Below, piece after piece: positions 35,462 to 43,855 of a stretch of DNA of 64,000 bases; position 1 is the first letter of the stretch, and the number at the start of each line of letters is the position of its first letter. The notes beneath the pieces are model-generated. The model was not told where the DNA came from, made no database searches, and saw nothing but the letters and a program-made list of their open reading frames with translations. A program made the position numbers and the translations under genes. This stretch comes from Methanosarcina sp. MTP4 (GTDB lineage Archaea; Halobacteriota; Methanosarcinia; Methanosarcinales; Methanosarcinaceae), in assembly GCF_000970045.1 (NCBI RefSeq), contig NZ_CP009505.1, positions 2,294,001-2,358,000 on the forward strand, written 5' to 3'.

Positions 35462-37717
35462 ATGCATCTTATCGTAACGGAAAAGAATATCGCGGCGAGG
35501 AGGATAGCCGCAATCCTGGCACCGAAAAGCCCTAAAAAAGAAAGGGTCAGCGGAGTGGATACCTACCAGTACGAAATAGTTACCGGCAAGAATAAGCAGG
35601 AAACTATTGTCATCGGGCTTTCCGGGCACATAGTCGGGATTGATTTTCCAAAGGAATACAACAACTGGCAGAAGGTCGATGCAAAAGACCTGATAGGTGC
35701 CGACATCATAACGACTCCCATTAACAGGAAGATCGTGGCCGCCCTGAGGAAGCTCGGGAAAGAAGCCGGAAAGGTTACAATTGCCACTGACTATGACCGG
35801 GAAGGGGAACTGATCGGAGTCGAAGCTCTCAATATCATAAAAAAGGTGAGCCCTGACATCGGTTTTGACAGGGTCCGCTACAGCGCCATTACCCCGAAAG
35901 CCATTGAAGATGCATTTTCAAACCCTACTCCTGTGGACTTCAACCTAGCAGATGCCGGGCATTCCAGGCAGGTCATCGACCTGGTCTGGGGTGCAGCCCT
36001 GACCCGCTACATATCCCTTGCCGCAGGCAGGCTCGGGAGGATGTTCCTGTCCGTAGGCAGGGTCCAGTCCCCAACCCTCTCCCTGATCGTGGACAGGGAA
36101 AAAGAGAGGGAAGCCTTTGTCTCCACCCCTTACTGGGAAATCCATGCCGAACTCGAAAACGGCAAAAAAGAAACTTTTCCCGCCCAGCACGCGACCCGGC
36201 GCTTCCTGGAGAAAGAGGAAGCTGACAGGGTCTTTGCAAAACTTGGAAAAAAGGCAACCGTGCAGGAAATAGAAAGGGGAAACCGGCTCGACCAGCCCCC
36301 TACTCCATTTAATACCACGGGCTTCATCAGCGCTGCAAACGCAATAGGGCTTACTCCCTCAAACGCTATGCGCATAGCCGAATCCCTCTATACAAACGGG
36401 TACATCTCATATCCCAGGACCGACAACACAGTCTATCCCGAAACCCTGGACCTCAGGGCCCAGATCGAAATTTTCACGGAAGGGCCCTTCCAGGAGTACG
36501 CAAACGCCTTGCTGGCGAAAAAGGAGCTCAAGCCCACCCGTGGGAAAAAGGAAACTACCGACCACCCCCCGATTTACCCGGCTTCCCTTGCAAAGGAATC
36601 GGAGCTGAAAGAGGACGAATGGAAGGTCTACGGACTGGTGGTCAGGCGCTTTTTTGCAACCTTTGCCGAGCCCAGCGAATGGGAGACCCTGCGCATAAAG
36701 CTTGACATAAACGAAGAAGAGTTCAAGGCAAGCGGGGCAAGGCTTGTTGTCCCTGGCTGGAGATGGTACTACGACTACAACAAGCCCGAAGACAGGCTGC
36801 TCCCTGAACTTTCGGAAGGGGAAACCCTGAAAGTGGCAAAGAAGGAGATGCTCGACAAGGAGACCCAGCCTCCCGGTCGCTACGGGCAGGGGCGCCTGAT
36901 CAACATGATGGAAGAGCTCGGGCTCGGGACGAAAGCCACCAGGCACGAGATCATCAGCAAGCTCTATTCCAGGGCTTATATCCACGGGACCCAGGTCCAG
37001 CCCACGAAGACCTCTTTTGCCGTCATGGATACCCTTGAGAAATATTCCCCGACGATCACCAAACCCGACATGACCCAGATCCTTGAGGAAAACATGGACA
37101 GGATCGCCGAAGGTAAGATCTCGGAAGCCGAAGTCCTTGAGGAATCGAGAGAGATGTTAAAAGAGGTCTTTTCGGAACTGGAAAAGAACCGGGACAAAGT
37201 TGTGGAATCCCTGCAGGCAGGGCTCCGGGAAGACAAGATCATCGGTAACTGTCCTGACTGCGGAAACGAGATAATGGTCCGCCGTTCTAAGCGGGGAGGC
37301 CGTTTCATAGGCTGCAGTAACTACCCGGACTGCACTTTTTCCCTGCCCCTGCCCAGGAGCGGGCAGATTGTGGTTACGGATAAGATTTGCAAGGAGCACG
37401 GAATACACCACCTCCGCATAGTCAATTATGGAAAACGCCCCTGGGACCTTGGCTGTCCCCAGTGCAATTTCATTGAATGGCAGAAGGCAAAACAGGAAGA
37501 ACAGGACAAAATCCCCGATCAAGAACGCCCGAAATCCATCAAGGAAATCAACGGGGTCGGGAAGGTTACGGCAGAAAAACTCGGGGAAGCGGGGATCTCA
37601 ACCGTCGAAGACCTGATCAAAGCCAATCCTTTCGAACTTGCGAAAGTTACCAATATCAGCATAAAGAAGATCAAAAACTGGCAGGTAACCTGCGGGGCAG
37701 CTATTGAAAGCTGCTGA
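35462..37717 (+). CDS. topA: DNA topoisomerase I (type IA)
   Basis: 751 residues. The TOPRIM domain opens at residue 1 (MHLIVTEKNIAARRIAAIL) and carries the acidic DYDREGELIGVEAL near 107. The catalytic tyrosine is Tyr317 in GYISYPRTDN. A zinc ribbon follows near 597 (CPDCGNEIMVRRSKRGGRFI then CSNYPDC), then a second, weaker Cys/His finger (CKEHGIHH...CPQC). The C-terminus is a helix-hairpin-helix pair (INGVGKVTAEKLGEAGIS) that should help DNA binding. The enzyme relaxes negative supercoils by single-strand passage. Length and order are normal for euryarchaeal TopA. It may be co-transcribed with the beta-CASP gene 304 bp downstream, though that gap argues for a separate promoter. Confidence 0.94.
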   Translation: MHLIVTEKNIAARRIAAILAPKSPKKERVSGVDTYQYEIVTGKNKQETIVIGLSGHIVGIDFPKEYNNWQKVDAKDLIGADIITTPINRKIVAALRKLGKEAGKVTIATDYDREGELIGVEALNIIKKVSPDIGFDRVRYSAITPKAIEDAFSNPTPVDFNLADAGHSRQVIDLVWGAALTRYISLAAGRLGRMFLSVGRVQSPTLSLIVDREKEREAFVSTPYWEIHAELENGKKETFPAQHATRRFLEKEEADRVFAKLGKKATVQEIERGNRLDQPPTPFNTTGFISAANAIGLTPSNAMRIAESLYTNGYISYPRTDNTVYPETLDLRAQIEIFTEGPFQEYANALLAKKELKPTRGKKETTDHPPIYPASLAKESELKEDEWKVYGLVVRRFFATFAEPSEWETLRIKLDINEEEFKASGARLVVPGWRWYYDYNKPEDRLLPELSEGETLKVAKKEMLDKETQPPGRYGQGRLINMMEELGLGTKATRHEIISKLYSRAYIHGTQVQPTKTSFAVMDTLEKYSPTITKPDMTQILEENMDRIAEGKISEAEVLEESREMLKEVFSELEKNRDKVVESLQAGLREDKIIGNCPDCGNEIMVRRSKRGGRFIGCSNYPDCTFSLPLPRSGQIVVTDKICKEHGIHHLRIVNYGKRPWDLGCPQCNFIEWQKAKQEEQDKIPDQERPKSIKEINGVGKVTAEKLGEAGISTVEDLIKANPFELAKVTNISIKKIKNWQVTCGAAIESC

Positions 37718-38021
37718 ACCCGCCCAACCTGTAGAAATCGTAAAACTGTAGAAAGCTGCTGGCTTATTGAAAATAAATTTTGGGCTGGCAGAAACTTCTG
37801 AATTTTTATAAAGCAGAGTGCCCGGTACAAAATTGCCGGAAGCTTCCAAAATCCCGGTAAAACCTTCTTCTGTCAGATACTTATTTATAAAATTCAGTCT
37901 TTTTTCAACTGGTAGAAAAGCCCGAAACAGAAAGGAAAGCTTCTTTATTTCACAGGGCTTATTACCAAATTTCAATATTTTTTTTAATAAGTTTTTAATA
38001 AGTTTTCAAGGAGTTGGAATA

Positions 38022-39275
38022 TTGGAGTTTAGTTTTAAAGGCGGATGCAGGGAAGTCGGACGTTCAGGTTTACTCGTCAATGAGGAGGTCCTGCTCGATT
38101 ACGGAATTAAGGCAGGGGATATCCCCGAATACCCCCAGAACGGTATGGAACCCAAAAGCGTGCTTATTTCCCACGGGCACCTGGACCACTGCGGGGCAGT
38201 CCCGAACCTCATGTACATGAACCCGGAAGTCTTCATGACCCCGCCGACTGCGGAGTTTACCGGGCTTCTGGGGAGAGATACCCTAAAACTTGCGGAAAGG
38301 ACCCTCTCGGGCGTGGCCCCCTTTGACCCTGACGACCTGCAAAAGCTCTCCCGCTCCATCCAGAAGACCGACACGGGGACGGAATTCATGACCCATGGTT
38401 ACAAAGCCCGTTTCTATGGGGCAGGGCACATCCCCGGGGCTTCGGGCATTTACCTGGAATCCGAAGCAGGAGAAAGTCTTTTTTATACGGGTGATTTCAG
38501 TCTTCAGGCCACAAGGCTGGTTCCGGGAGCTGAAAAGTTCCCGAAAGCCGACACCCTCATACTCGAAAGTACCTATTTCGGGGAAGAACATACCCCTCGC
38601 AAAGAAACCGAGGAACGTTTCATCGAATCCGTCTGGGAAACCCTGGACATGGGGGGAACAGCTATTATCCCGGCCTTTGCCATCGGCAGGACCCAGGAAA
38701 TCCTTATGCTTCTGGACGCCCACGGGATCCACGCTTATGTGGACGGGATGGGAAAGGATGTATACAAAATCCTCAAAAAATATCCCGAATACCTGAAAAA
38801 CCCCAGACTCCTTGACCAGGCCTTCGATAATGCCACGCCCGTAAAGCCGAGTAAAAGGGCGGAGATCCTTAAAGAACCCTCAGTAATCGTCACCACCGCC
38901 GGTATGCTGAACGGGGGGCCCGTGCTCTACTACCTGAGCAAGCTCCATAAAGACCCGAACTCAAAAATCCTGCTTACCGGCTACCAGGTAGAAGGCACAA
39001 ACGGAAGGATGGCCGTGGAAAACGGGATCATCGAAAACAACGGAACTGTCCTGTCCCTGAAACCGAAACTTGAACAGTACGACTTTTCAGCCCACAGCGG
39101 AGACTCCGAACTGAAACAGGTTGTAACGAAGTTCTGCAAAAAGGGCACGGAAAGGGTCTTTGTAATGCACGGGGACAAAACCGAAGCCTTTGCCCGGTGG
39201 ATATCAGAGGAAATCTCAGAGGAAACCGGTGTGGAAGCCTATGCCCCTGCAAACGGAGAATCCTTTAGTTTTTAA
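38022..39275 (+). CDS. Metallo-beta-lactamase/beta-CASP ribonuclease-like protein (aCPSF2-type)
   Basis: 417 residues starting at TTG 38022, chosen because AAGGAG lies at 38008-38013 and because the family begins directly with EFSFKGGCREVGRSG. A longer frame (from 37818) would add 68 AT-rich, low-quality residues. Metal motifs are SHGHLDHCG near 50-58 (motif 2), a His in GAGHIPGASG near 135, and YTGDFS near 155 (motif 4). Beta-CASP motifs are ILESTYFG, PAFAIGRTQEIL near 222, and the late His motifs FSAHSGD and MHGDK. No KH domains are attached, unlike aCPSF1. The family cuts or trims RNA (endo- or 5'-exonuclease); the substrate here is unknown. Confidence 0.9.
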   Translation: MEFSFKGGCREVGRSGLLVNEEVLLDYGIKAGDIPEYPQNGMEPKSVLISHGHLDHCGAVPNLMYMNPEVFMTPPTAEFTGLLGRDTLKLAERTLSGVAPFDPDDLQKLSRSIQKTDTGTEFMTHGYKARFYGAGHIPGASGIYLESEAGESLFYTGDFSLQATRLVPGAEKFPKADTLILESTYFGEEHTPRKETEERFIESVWETLDMGGTAIIPAFAIGRTQEILMLLDAHGIHAYVDGMGKDVYKILKKYPEYLKNPRLLDQAFDNATPVKPSKRAEILKEPSVIVTTAGMLNGGPVLYYLSKLHKDPNSKILLTGYQVEGTNGRMAVENGIIENNGTVLSLKPKLEQYDFSAHSGDSELKQVVTKFCKKGTERVFVMHGDKTEAFARWISEEISEETGVEAYAPANGESFSF

Positions 39276-39436
39276 AAAAACATATAGGCATTGAATCATT
39301 GAAGAATAGTTTGGTCTGAATAACGATGCAAAGTTAGTATAATAAATATGCAACGTAAAATCAATCATAAGCTTTAATAAGGATCAAAACACTTGGAAAA
39401 AACAGATACTTGCTCCGAAAGTATTGGACAAGTTAT

Positions 39437-39536
39437 GTGATGAATAAGTATATGATAGGGGCCTTGTTCCCTTTTCGCGGCTCCCTATCGATGATCCAAC
39501 CCCATGAAATTGAGAGGAAACCCTTAAACTCTCAAT
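39437..39536 (+). ncRNA. Candidate structured RNA with two hairpins (strand uncertain)
   Basis: GATAGGGGCC (39454-39463) pairs with GGCTCCCTATC (39479-39489), giving ten base pairs with one bulged A and a 15-base loop. ATTGAGAG (39509-39516) pairs perfectly with CTCTCAAT (39529-39536) across a 12-base loop. A GTGATGA box-C-like motif lies at 39437-39443, but I see no matching CTGA box, so a C/D guide RNA is not supported. The stems are palindromic, so the strand cannot be decided from pairing. It may be a small regulatory RNA or part of a long untranslated region. Confidence 0.35.
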
Positions 39537-40053
39537 CTTCACATCTGTTCTTATGCCATGCGAGTATATATCACAACCGATCTTAATTATTTAATATAAT
39601 TAAAATGTTTTATATACATTGTATTTTTTAACCACGTCATGATTTTTAATGGCGGTAAATATTTAGTTAGCTTTGAAATTTTTGCTCGGTTGAAAAGCAT
39701 CCCGGAAGCCGATTTTTCGTCTATAGTCCCGAGCTATTTCTGAAATCTGTTAAACAACCGGGGACACATATTTCCAAGCTTAAGTAAGGCCAGAGCAGCG
39801 TTATTACCGTCTCCCGTGGTTATTTCTCCGAGCGTCAGCGAGGCCTGCCCGCTAAAACTGCCATGAGTGAGAAGAGTGAACAAAAAAAGAATTAACCGCC
39901 ATTTTCAACACTTATTTTTTATTTTTTGCTAGTCAGGGGCAGCTGCGTGCACTTCGCCGAAGCAAACTTAAACCAACAATTCCAATAATTTTTCAGATCA
40001 GGGCTGTTATGTCTTACAAATTGCTTCTTCTTTTTCATTTCAGTCATGGAAAA

Positions 40054-40081
40054 GCCGGTCAGCAAGCTGACCGGTGAGAGC
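40054..40081. repeat. 28 bp hairpin repeat, left copy
   Basis: GCCGGTCAGCAAGCTGACCGG (first 20 bases form the hairpin) followed by TGAGAGC. CCGGTCAGC pairs with GCTGACCGG around a 2-base loop. The whole 28 bp occurs exactly inverted at 41091-41118, so the DUF2148 gene and its long tandem array are enclosed by an inverted pair about 1 kb apart. Confidence 0.85.
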
Positions 40082-40209
40082 CCCGTTTCTTAGAAGCCAA
40101 TAGATCCCTGCTGCTATCCTATTTACCAGAACAAAAAGAAGAACTCCGGACCCGGGGCTTTCCAAGACCCACGAAACCCTTAAGCCTGAAAAACCCCAAT
40201 AATCCGTGC

Positions 40210-40755
40210 ATGATCCTGAATCCTGAATCCGAAGTGCTCGAAACGCTCGCAAAAAGCATCCTCCTGGCTGCCAGGACCGCCCCGAAAGCCAAAGGAGTTG
40301 ACGATATAGTAACAGCCCTGGTGGAAGCCGAAGATATCGAAGTTCTTGCCTCTACAATGGAAAAACTCGCCGACGAGAAAGGCGAAGGCTTCGCCTTCCT
40401 GAAAAGGGACGCAGGCAACCTCAGGAATGCCGGAGCTGCGGTCCTGATAGGGGTCAAAGCCAGCGGGGCTGCAGGCTTAAATTGCGGAGCCTGCGGTTTT
40501 TCGACCTGCAAAGAGATGCTTGCACAGCAAAAAGTAGAAGAAGAATTCAAAGGTCCCAACTGCATGTTCAAGTACGCCGACCTCGGAATCGCGGTGGGAT
40601 CAGCCGTTGCCAGGGCAAAAGACCTTTGCATTGACAACCGGGTAATGTACACCGTCGGAGCAGCCGCCAGGGTTTCGGGGCTTCTGGACGCCGACGTGGC
40701 TTTAGGAATTCCCCTGAGCGTGACGGGGAAGAACGTTTTCTTTGATAGAAAGTAA
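40210..40755 (+). CDS. DUF2148 ferredoxin-domain protein
   Basis: 181 residues. The N-terminal ~75 residues are helical. The DUF2148 core carries a Cys set NCGACGFSTC near 94-103 and another Cys in FKGPNCMFK near 118, probably binding an Fe-S cluster, followed by a Gly/Ala-rich helix region (GIAVGSAVARAKDLCIDNRV). The family is widespread in anaerobes and methanogens with unknown function; the Cys motif points to electron transfer or redox sensing. It is transcribed alone and bracketed by an inverted 28 bp hairpin repeat, with a 19 bp tandem array starting 20 bp after its stop. Confidence 0.88.
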   Translation: MILNPESEVLETLAKSILLAARTAPKAKGVDDIVTALVEAEDIEVLASTMEKLADEKGEGFAFLKRDAGNLRNAGAAVLIGVKASGAAGLNCGACGFSTCKEMLAQQKVEEEFKGPNCMFKYADLGIAVGSAVARAKDLCIDNRVMYTVGAAARVSGLLDADVALGIPLSVTGKNVFFDRK

Positions 40756-40774
40756 GCGTTTTTTAGTTCCTTTT

Positions 40775-40993
40775 ACTTTTTTTATCAATTTTTACTTTTT
40801 TTATCAATTTTTACTTTTTTTATCAATTTTTACTTTTTTTATCAATTTTTACTTTTTTTATCAATTTTTACTTTTTTTATCAATTTTTACTTTTTTTATC
40901 AATTTTTACTTTTTTTATCAATTTTTACTTTTTTTATCAATTTTTACTTTTTTTATCAATTTTTACTTTTTTTATCAATTTTTACTTTTTTTT
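40775..40993. repeat. 19 bp tandem repeat, 11 exact copies
   Basis: ACTTTTTTTATCAATTTTT repeats exactly 11 times from 40775 to 40983, followed by a partial copy. Because 19 is not a multiple of three, any frame through it cycles among three peptide phases. It is the largest array in the window. Confidence 0.95.
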
Positions 40994-41090
40994 CGGATCT
41001 GTCTTTGTTTCAGCCTGTCGGGTTTCCTGCGGAATAGCAGTATATTGATTCCGAAATCCGTGCCATTTTGATCTTTTTTTGGGTACCGGC

Positions 41091-41118
41091 GCTCTCACCG
41101 GTCAGCTTGCTGACCGGC
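41091..41118. repeat. 28 bp hairpin repeat, right copy (inverted)
   Basis: Exact reverse complement of 40054-40081. It contains CCGGTCAGC-TT-GCTGACCGG, followed by a short T run (CCTTTTCT), so read on the plus strand it resembles an intrinsic terminator for the DUF2148 transcript. Confidence 0.85.
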
Positions 41119-41216
41119 CTTTTCTAAAAATGATATTTGATAATTTAGTTCAAGCACAGAAGCATTTTGAATTTAAAGATGAATCTGGAAAAGAGTATCC
41201 TGATGGATAAAAAGTA

Positions 41217-41363
41217 TATTTGAATAACTGTAAGAGGTATTTGGATAACTGTAATAGGTATTTGAATGACTGTAAAATATATTTGAGTAACTTTAAGAGG
41301 TATTTGAATAACTTTGATGGGTATCTAAATAACTTTAATAGGCATTTGAATTACCAAAAAAGA
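41217..41363. repeat. 21 bp imperfect tandem repeat, ~6.5 copies, open in one frame
   Basis: Units near TATTTGAATAACTTTAAGAGG at 41217, 41238, 41259, 41280, 41301 and 41322, with a partial after. In the plus frame of 41217 it is open and encodes heptads of the form YLNNFxR until TAG at 41364-41366. A TAA at 41208-41210 separates it from a 26-codon frame beginning at ATG 41130 (MIFDNLVQAQKHFEF and so on). Confidence 0.8.
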
Positions 41364-41710
41364 TAGCCGAATGACTATTGAGAGCAACGGGAGAACTAAG
41401 AATGTCGTATAATGCCAGAACTGCTTATTTCCCTTTTTTGGGTTTTAGAATCAGCTTTCTTTGCGCCAATTTCCTGAAATAGCCGCACTTCGTGCGGGGG
41501 GCAAAAGCGGTTTGATAAGGCATTCAGGCTGCACTGGTTTTGATAATATCCATTAAAAACCGGTTCCCTTTTGCCATAAATATTCAAAAACCCGCGGCTC
41601 ACCCCATTTCCAGGCCCCGGGAGCAGCCCACGGGCGCACCAGCGGCCGGTCTTCGCCAAAAACTGATGGGTCTTTGCTTCCATCAACTTTGGAAAAGTTG
41701 GAGAGAGCTT

Positions 41711-43699
41711 TTAAATCAACCCTCTCCTCCGTTCACTCCTGTACTCATCGAAGATGCTCTGCAGTTCGTCTTCTTTGGCTTTCTGCCGCTTTGTTTCGGC
41801 TTCTGTTTCCCATTCGGCAATAGCCGTTTTCAGGACTTCAGGCTCGACCATGGCAAAGTCGTCAGCCCTTTCAAGGGGCACGTTTTTCAGGACAGGGACA
41901 CCCCCTTTGAAGAAAGTGCCCTCGGCTGCGTGGGAGATGTCTTCAGGGATAAGGACTGCTCTTACCCCGGCTTCCACCAGGATCTGGGCAGTGGCTGTCC
42001 CGCCTCCGCTGGGGTTTTCCAGGAAGACGACATCTCCTTCTTTCAGGCCGTAGTGTTCCTTTGTTTCGGCAATGGATTCTTTTGTAAAGGCAGAGATGAC
42101 CTTGACGGGGGTGCCTTCCCCCCGGACTTCCATTTTCTGGATTTTCCGGAGCTTCTTGCTCCTCCGGCGCAGGTCTTTCAGGGTCCTGTTTTTCCTGACC
42201 AATTCCCTTTTGAGGTTCTCGATGGTGCTTTCCCTGATCCTGAGCTCTTTTTCCTTCCGGACTTCCATGTAGGCTTCTTTTTTGAAATCTCTCAGCCTTG
42301 ACTCAAGCTTTGAGATCTTCCTGTCCTTGGCAGCAGCCTCCCGCTTTAACTCTCTCACGTATTCCTGGAGGTTCCGGATCTGTTCGCCCTGCTGCTGGAC
42401 TGTTTCCCTCATTTTCCGGAGCGATTCTTCAAGAGCCATATCCTCGGGCTTTCCGGGAAGCTCTGGGGCCTTTTTGGGCTTTTTCCTGGCCTGGGCCTGG
42501 ACTTGCACCTTTTCAACGGCAGCTTCAATCGAATCTCCCCGGATTACCCAGAGCTTGATCATTTCGAGGTCGGCCCCCCCAGGGGCTTTCTTTTCAATCC
42601 GGGAAAAGACGTTCCTGTAGCTTTTATAGGTGAGGAGGGCTGCGGTTAGCGCGTCCCTCTCATGGTCGTTGGAGTAGCCAAAAGGCTTTCCAAGGGCAAT
42701 TTTCTCCTCGGCAGAGACTTCAGTCCCCGGGCTTGCAGGCGCAGCGTTAAAGCTTCTCCTGATCTTTTCGACCGAACCCGGCATTGGGGCCACGTCACTG
42801 GCAATAACGGCGGGTTTCCCGTATTCGGCAATCAGCTTGACGACCTCGTCGGGGGCTATTCCCCGGAAACTTTTCAAAAAGAGGAGGTCCCCGTCCAGGG
42901 AGAGGATAGCTATGCCTACGGTGGTCCCGGGGTCAATCCCCACGATCGTGAAATGCCGTCTGGACTGTTTTTGCTTGAGGGGGATGTAGCGGATCCTGTC
43001 CCGTTCCACATTCTTTACGCTTACCTGTGCATCGCTGCTGACCATCGGGTGTATTGGAATCTCTCCGCGTTTTGCATATACGGTGAACTCGGACCTTACA
43101 TAGCCTCCGAATCCCTTTACGTTCACGACTTCAAACCTGATTCCCTTTTCCCGGGAAAGTCTCTTCAGGATGTCCTCGATTTCCCGGCTCCGCTGCTGAA
43201 CAAACCCATGGACCTTTCTTCGGTAGCGGTTCTGGCTCCAGCCCCCCCGGCCAAGGGAACGTGCCCTGCTGACCTTGATCTTTGTCATGTCTTCAAAAAG
43301 GGAGACCACATGCCCGACTCCCAGCTCAGCCAGGCGAGCACAGGTTTCGGCTTCCTCGTTCGGGTTTGTCGGGTCAAAGGAAATTCCGTGCTTTTTCCCA
43401 AGCCGGACAAGGGGTTCGGGGTGCAGCCCGCCCGTAACCTGGACGAGCTTTACGCCGTCAGGAAGGCGGTTCATAATGGAAATAAGCTCTTTTCGGTCCG
43501 CAGCCAGCTCAAAGATATTGTCCACGGCAATTATCTCCGGCCGGTCCTTAAGAACCATATTCAGGACCTTCTGGCGGCGGAGCATGGTATGATGGGTAAT
43601 TTCCCCATCTCTGAGGACTGCCAGGGCATACCTGGGGAGCTCTTTCGCTCGCGGTGAGCCCCTGGCAATGTCAATTCCATAGATAATCCTGTTTTGCAT
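41711..43699 (-). CDS. DUF460 archaeal RNase H-fold protein with coiled coil
   Basis: 662 residues from ATG 43699, with AGGTG at 43703-43707 as ribosome site; the in-frame GTG at 43705 lies inside that site. Two ribonuclease-H-like halves are visible: the N-terminal YGIDIARGSP near 7-16 and a second VGIDPGTTVGIAIL near 253-266, the latter typical of RuvC/YqgF-like folds, with later acidic residues (ASDVAPMPG, NDHERDALTAAL). A long coiled coil (about 430-555) and a C-terminal domain (about 560-662) follow. The family is archaea-wide and of unknown function, presumably acting on nucleic acid. It is a single gene, followed on the same strand only after the spacer. Confidence 0.9.
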   Translation of the reverse strand: MQNRIIYGIDIARGSPRAKELPRYALAVLRDGEITHHTMLRRQKVLNMVLKDRPEIIAVDNIFELAADRKELISIMNRLPDGVKLVQVTGGLHPEPLVRLGKKHGISFDPTNPNEEAETCARLAELGVGHVVSLFEDMTKIKVSRARSLGRGGWSQNRYRRKVHGFVQQRSREIEDILKRLSREKGIRFEVVNVKGFGGYVRSEFTVYAKRGEIPIHPMVSSDAQVSVKNVERDRIRYIPLKQKQSRRHFTIVGIDPGTTVGIAILSLDGDLLFLKSFRGIAPDEVVKLIAEYGKPAVIASDVAPMPGSVEKIRRSFNAAPASPGTEVSAEEKIALGKPFGYSNDHERDALTAALLTYKSYRNVFSRIEKKAPGGADLEMIKLWVIRGDSIEAAVEKVQVQAQARKKPKKAPELPGKPEDMALEESLRKMRETVQQQGEQIRNLQEYVRELKREAAAKDRKISKLESRLRDFKKEAYMEVRKEKELRIRESTIENLKRELVRKNRTLKDLRRRSKKLRKIQKMEVRGEGTPVKVISAFTKESIAETKEHYGLKEGDVVFLENPSGGGTATAQILVEAGVRAVLIPEDISHAAEGTFFKGGVPVLKNVPLERADDFAMVEPEVLKTAIAEWETEAETKRQKAKEDELQSIFDEYRSERRRGLI

Positions 43700-43855
43700 G
43701 GACACCTATATATTATTTTTCAGAGAATATATATTTAACTGTGAAATACGGCTATTTCATTTGTCTATAAGTATCAATTGGGCCCATTAACCTGAAAAAA
43801 CGAAGGGCAAGGAGATAAGGAGTCTTTCCGCTTTCAGTAATTTACTATTCGAAGG

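Larger units (their letters stand above)
39276..40209. other. 0.9 kb spacer with structured segment and dispersed repeat
   Basis: No coding frame is convincing. It contains a two-hairpin segment (39437-39536), a segment at 39782-39860 resembling 26113-26185, and a hairpin at 40054-40081 that is repeated inverted at 41091-41118. Confidence 0.5.

Noticed and set aside
37818-38021. Longer N-terminus for the beta-CASP protein
   Set aside because: The extra 68 residues are AT-rich, hydrophobic-basic nonsense upstream of a good ribosome site and the conserved family start.
39437-39500. C/D box guide RNA
   Set aside because: A box-C-like GTGATGA is present but no CTGA box D in the right place.
40742-41071. 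A 109-codon Phe/Leu-rich frame over the 19 bp array
   Set aside because: It is produced by the tandem repeat and cycles through all three reading phases of the 19 bp unit. No start with a ribosome site and no homologue-like composition.
33417-41363. Tandem arrays as possible CRISPR loci
   Set aside because: Units are only 13-21 bp and directly adjacent, with no spacers of unique sequence, no leader and no cas genes in the window.
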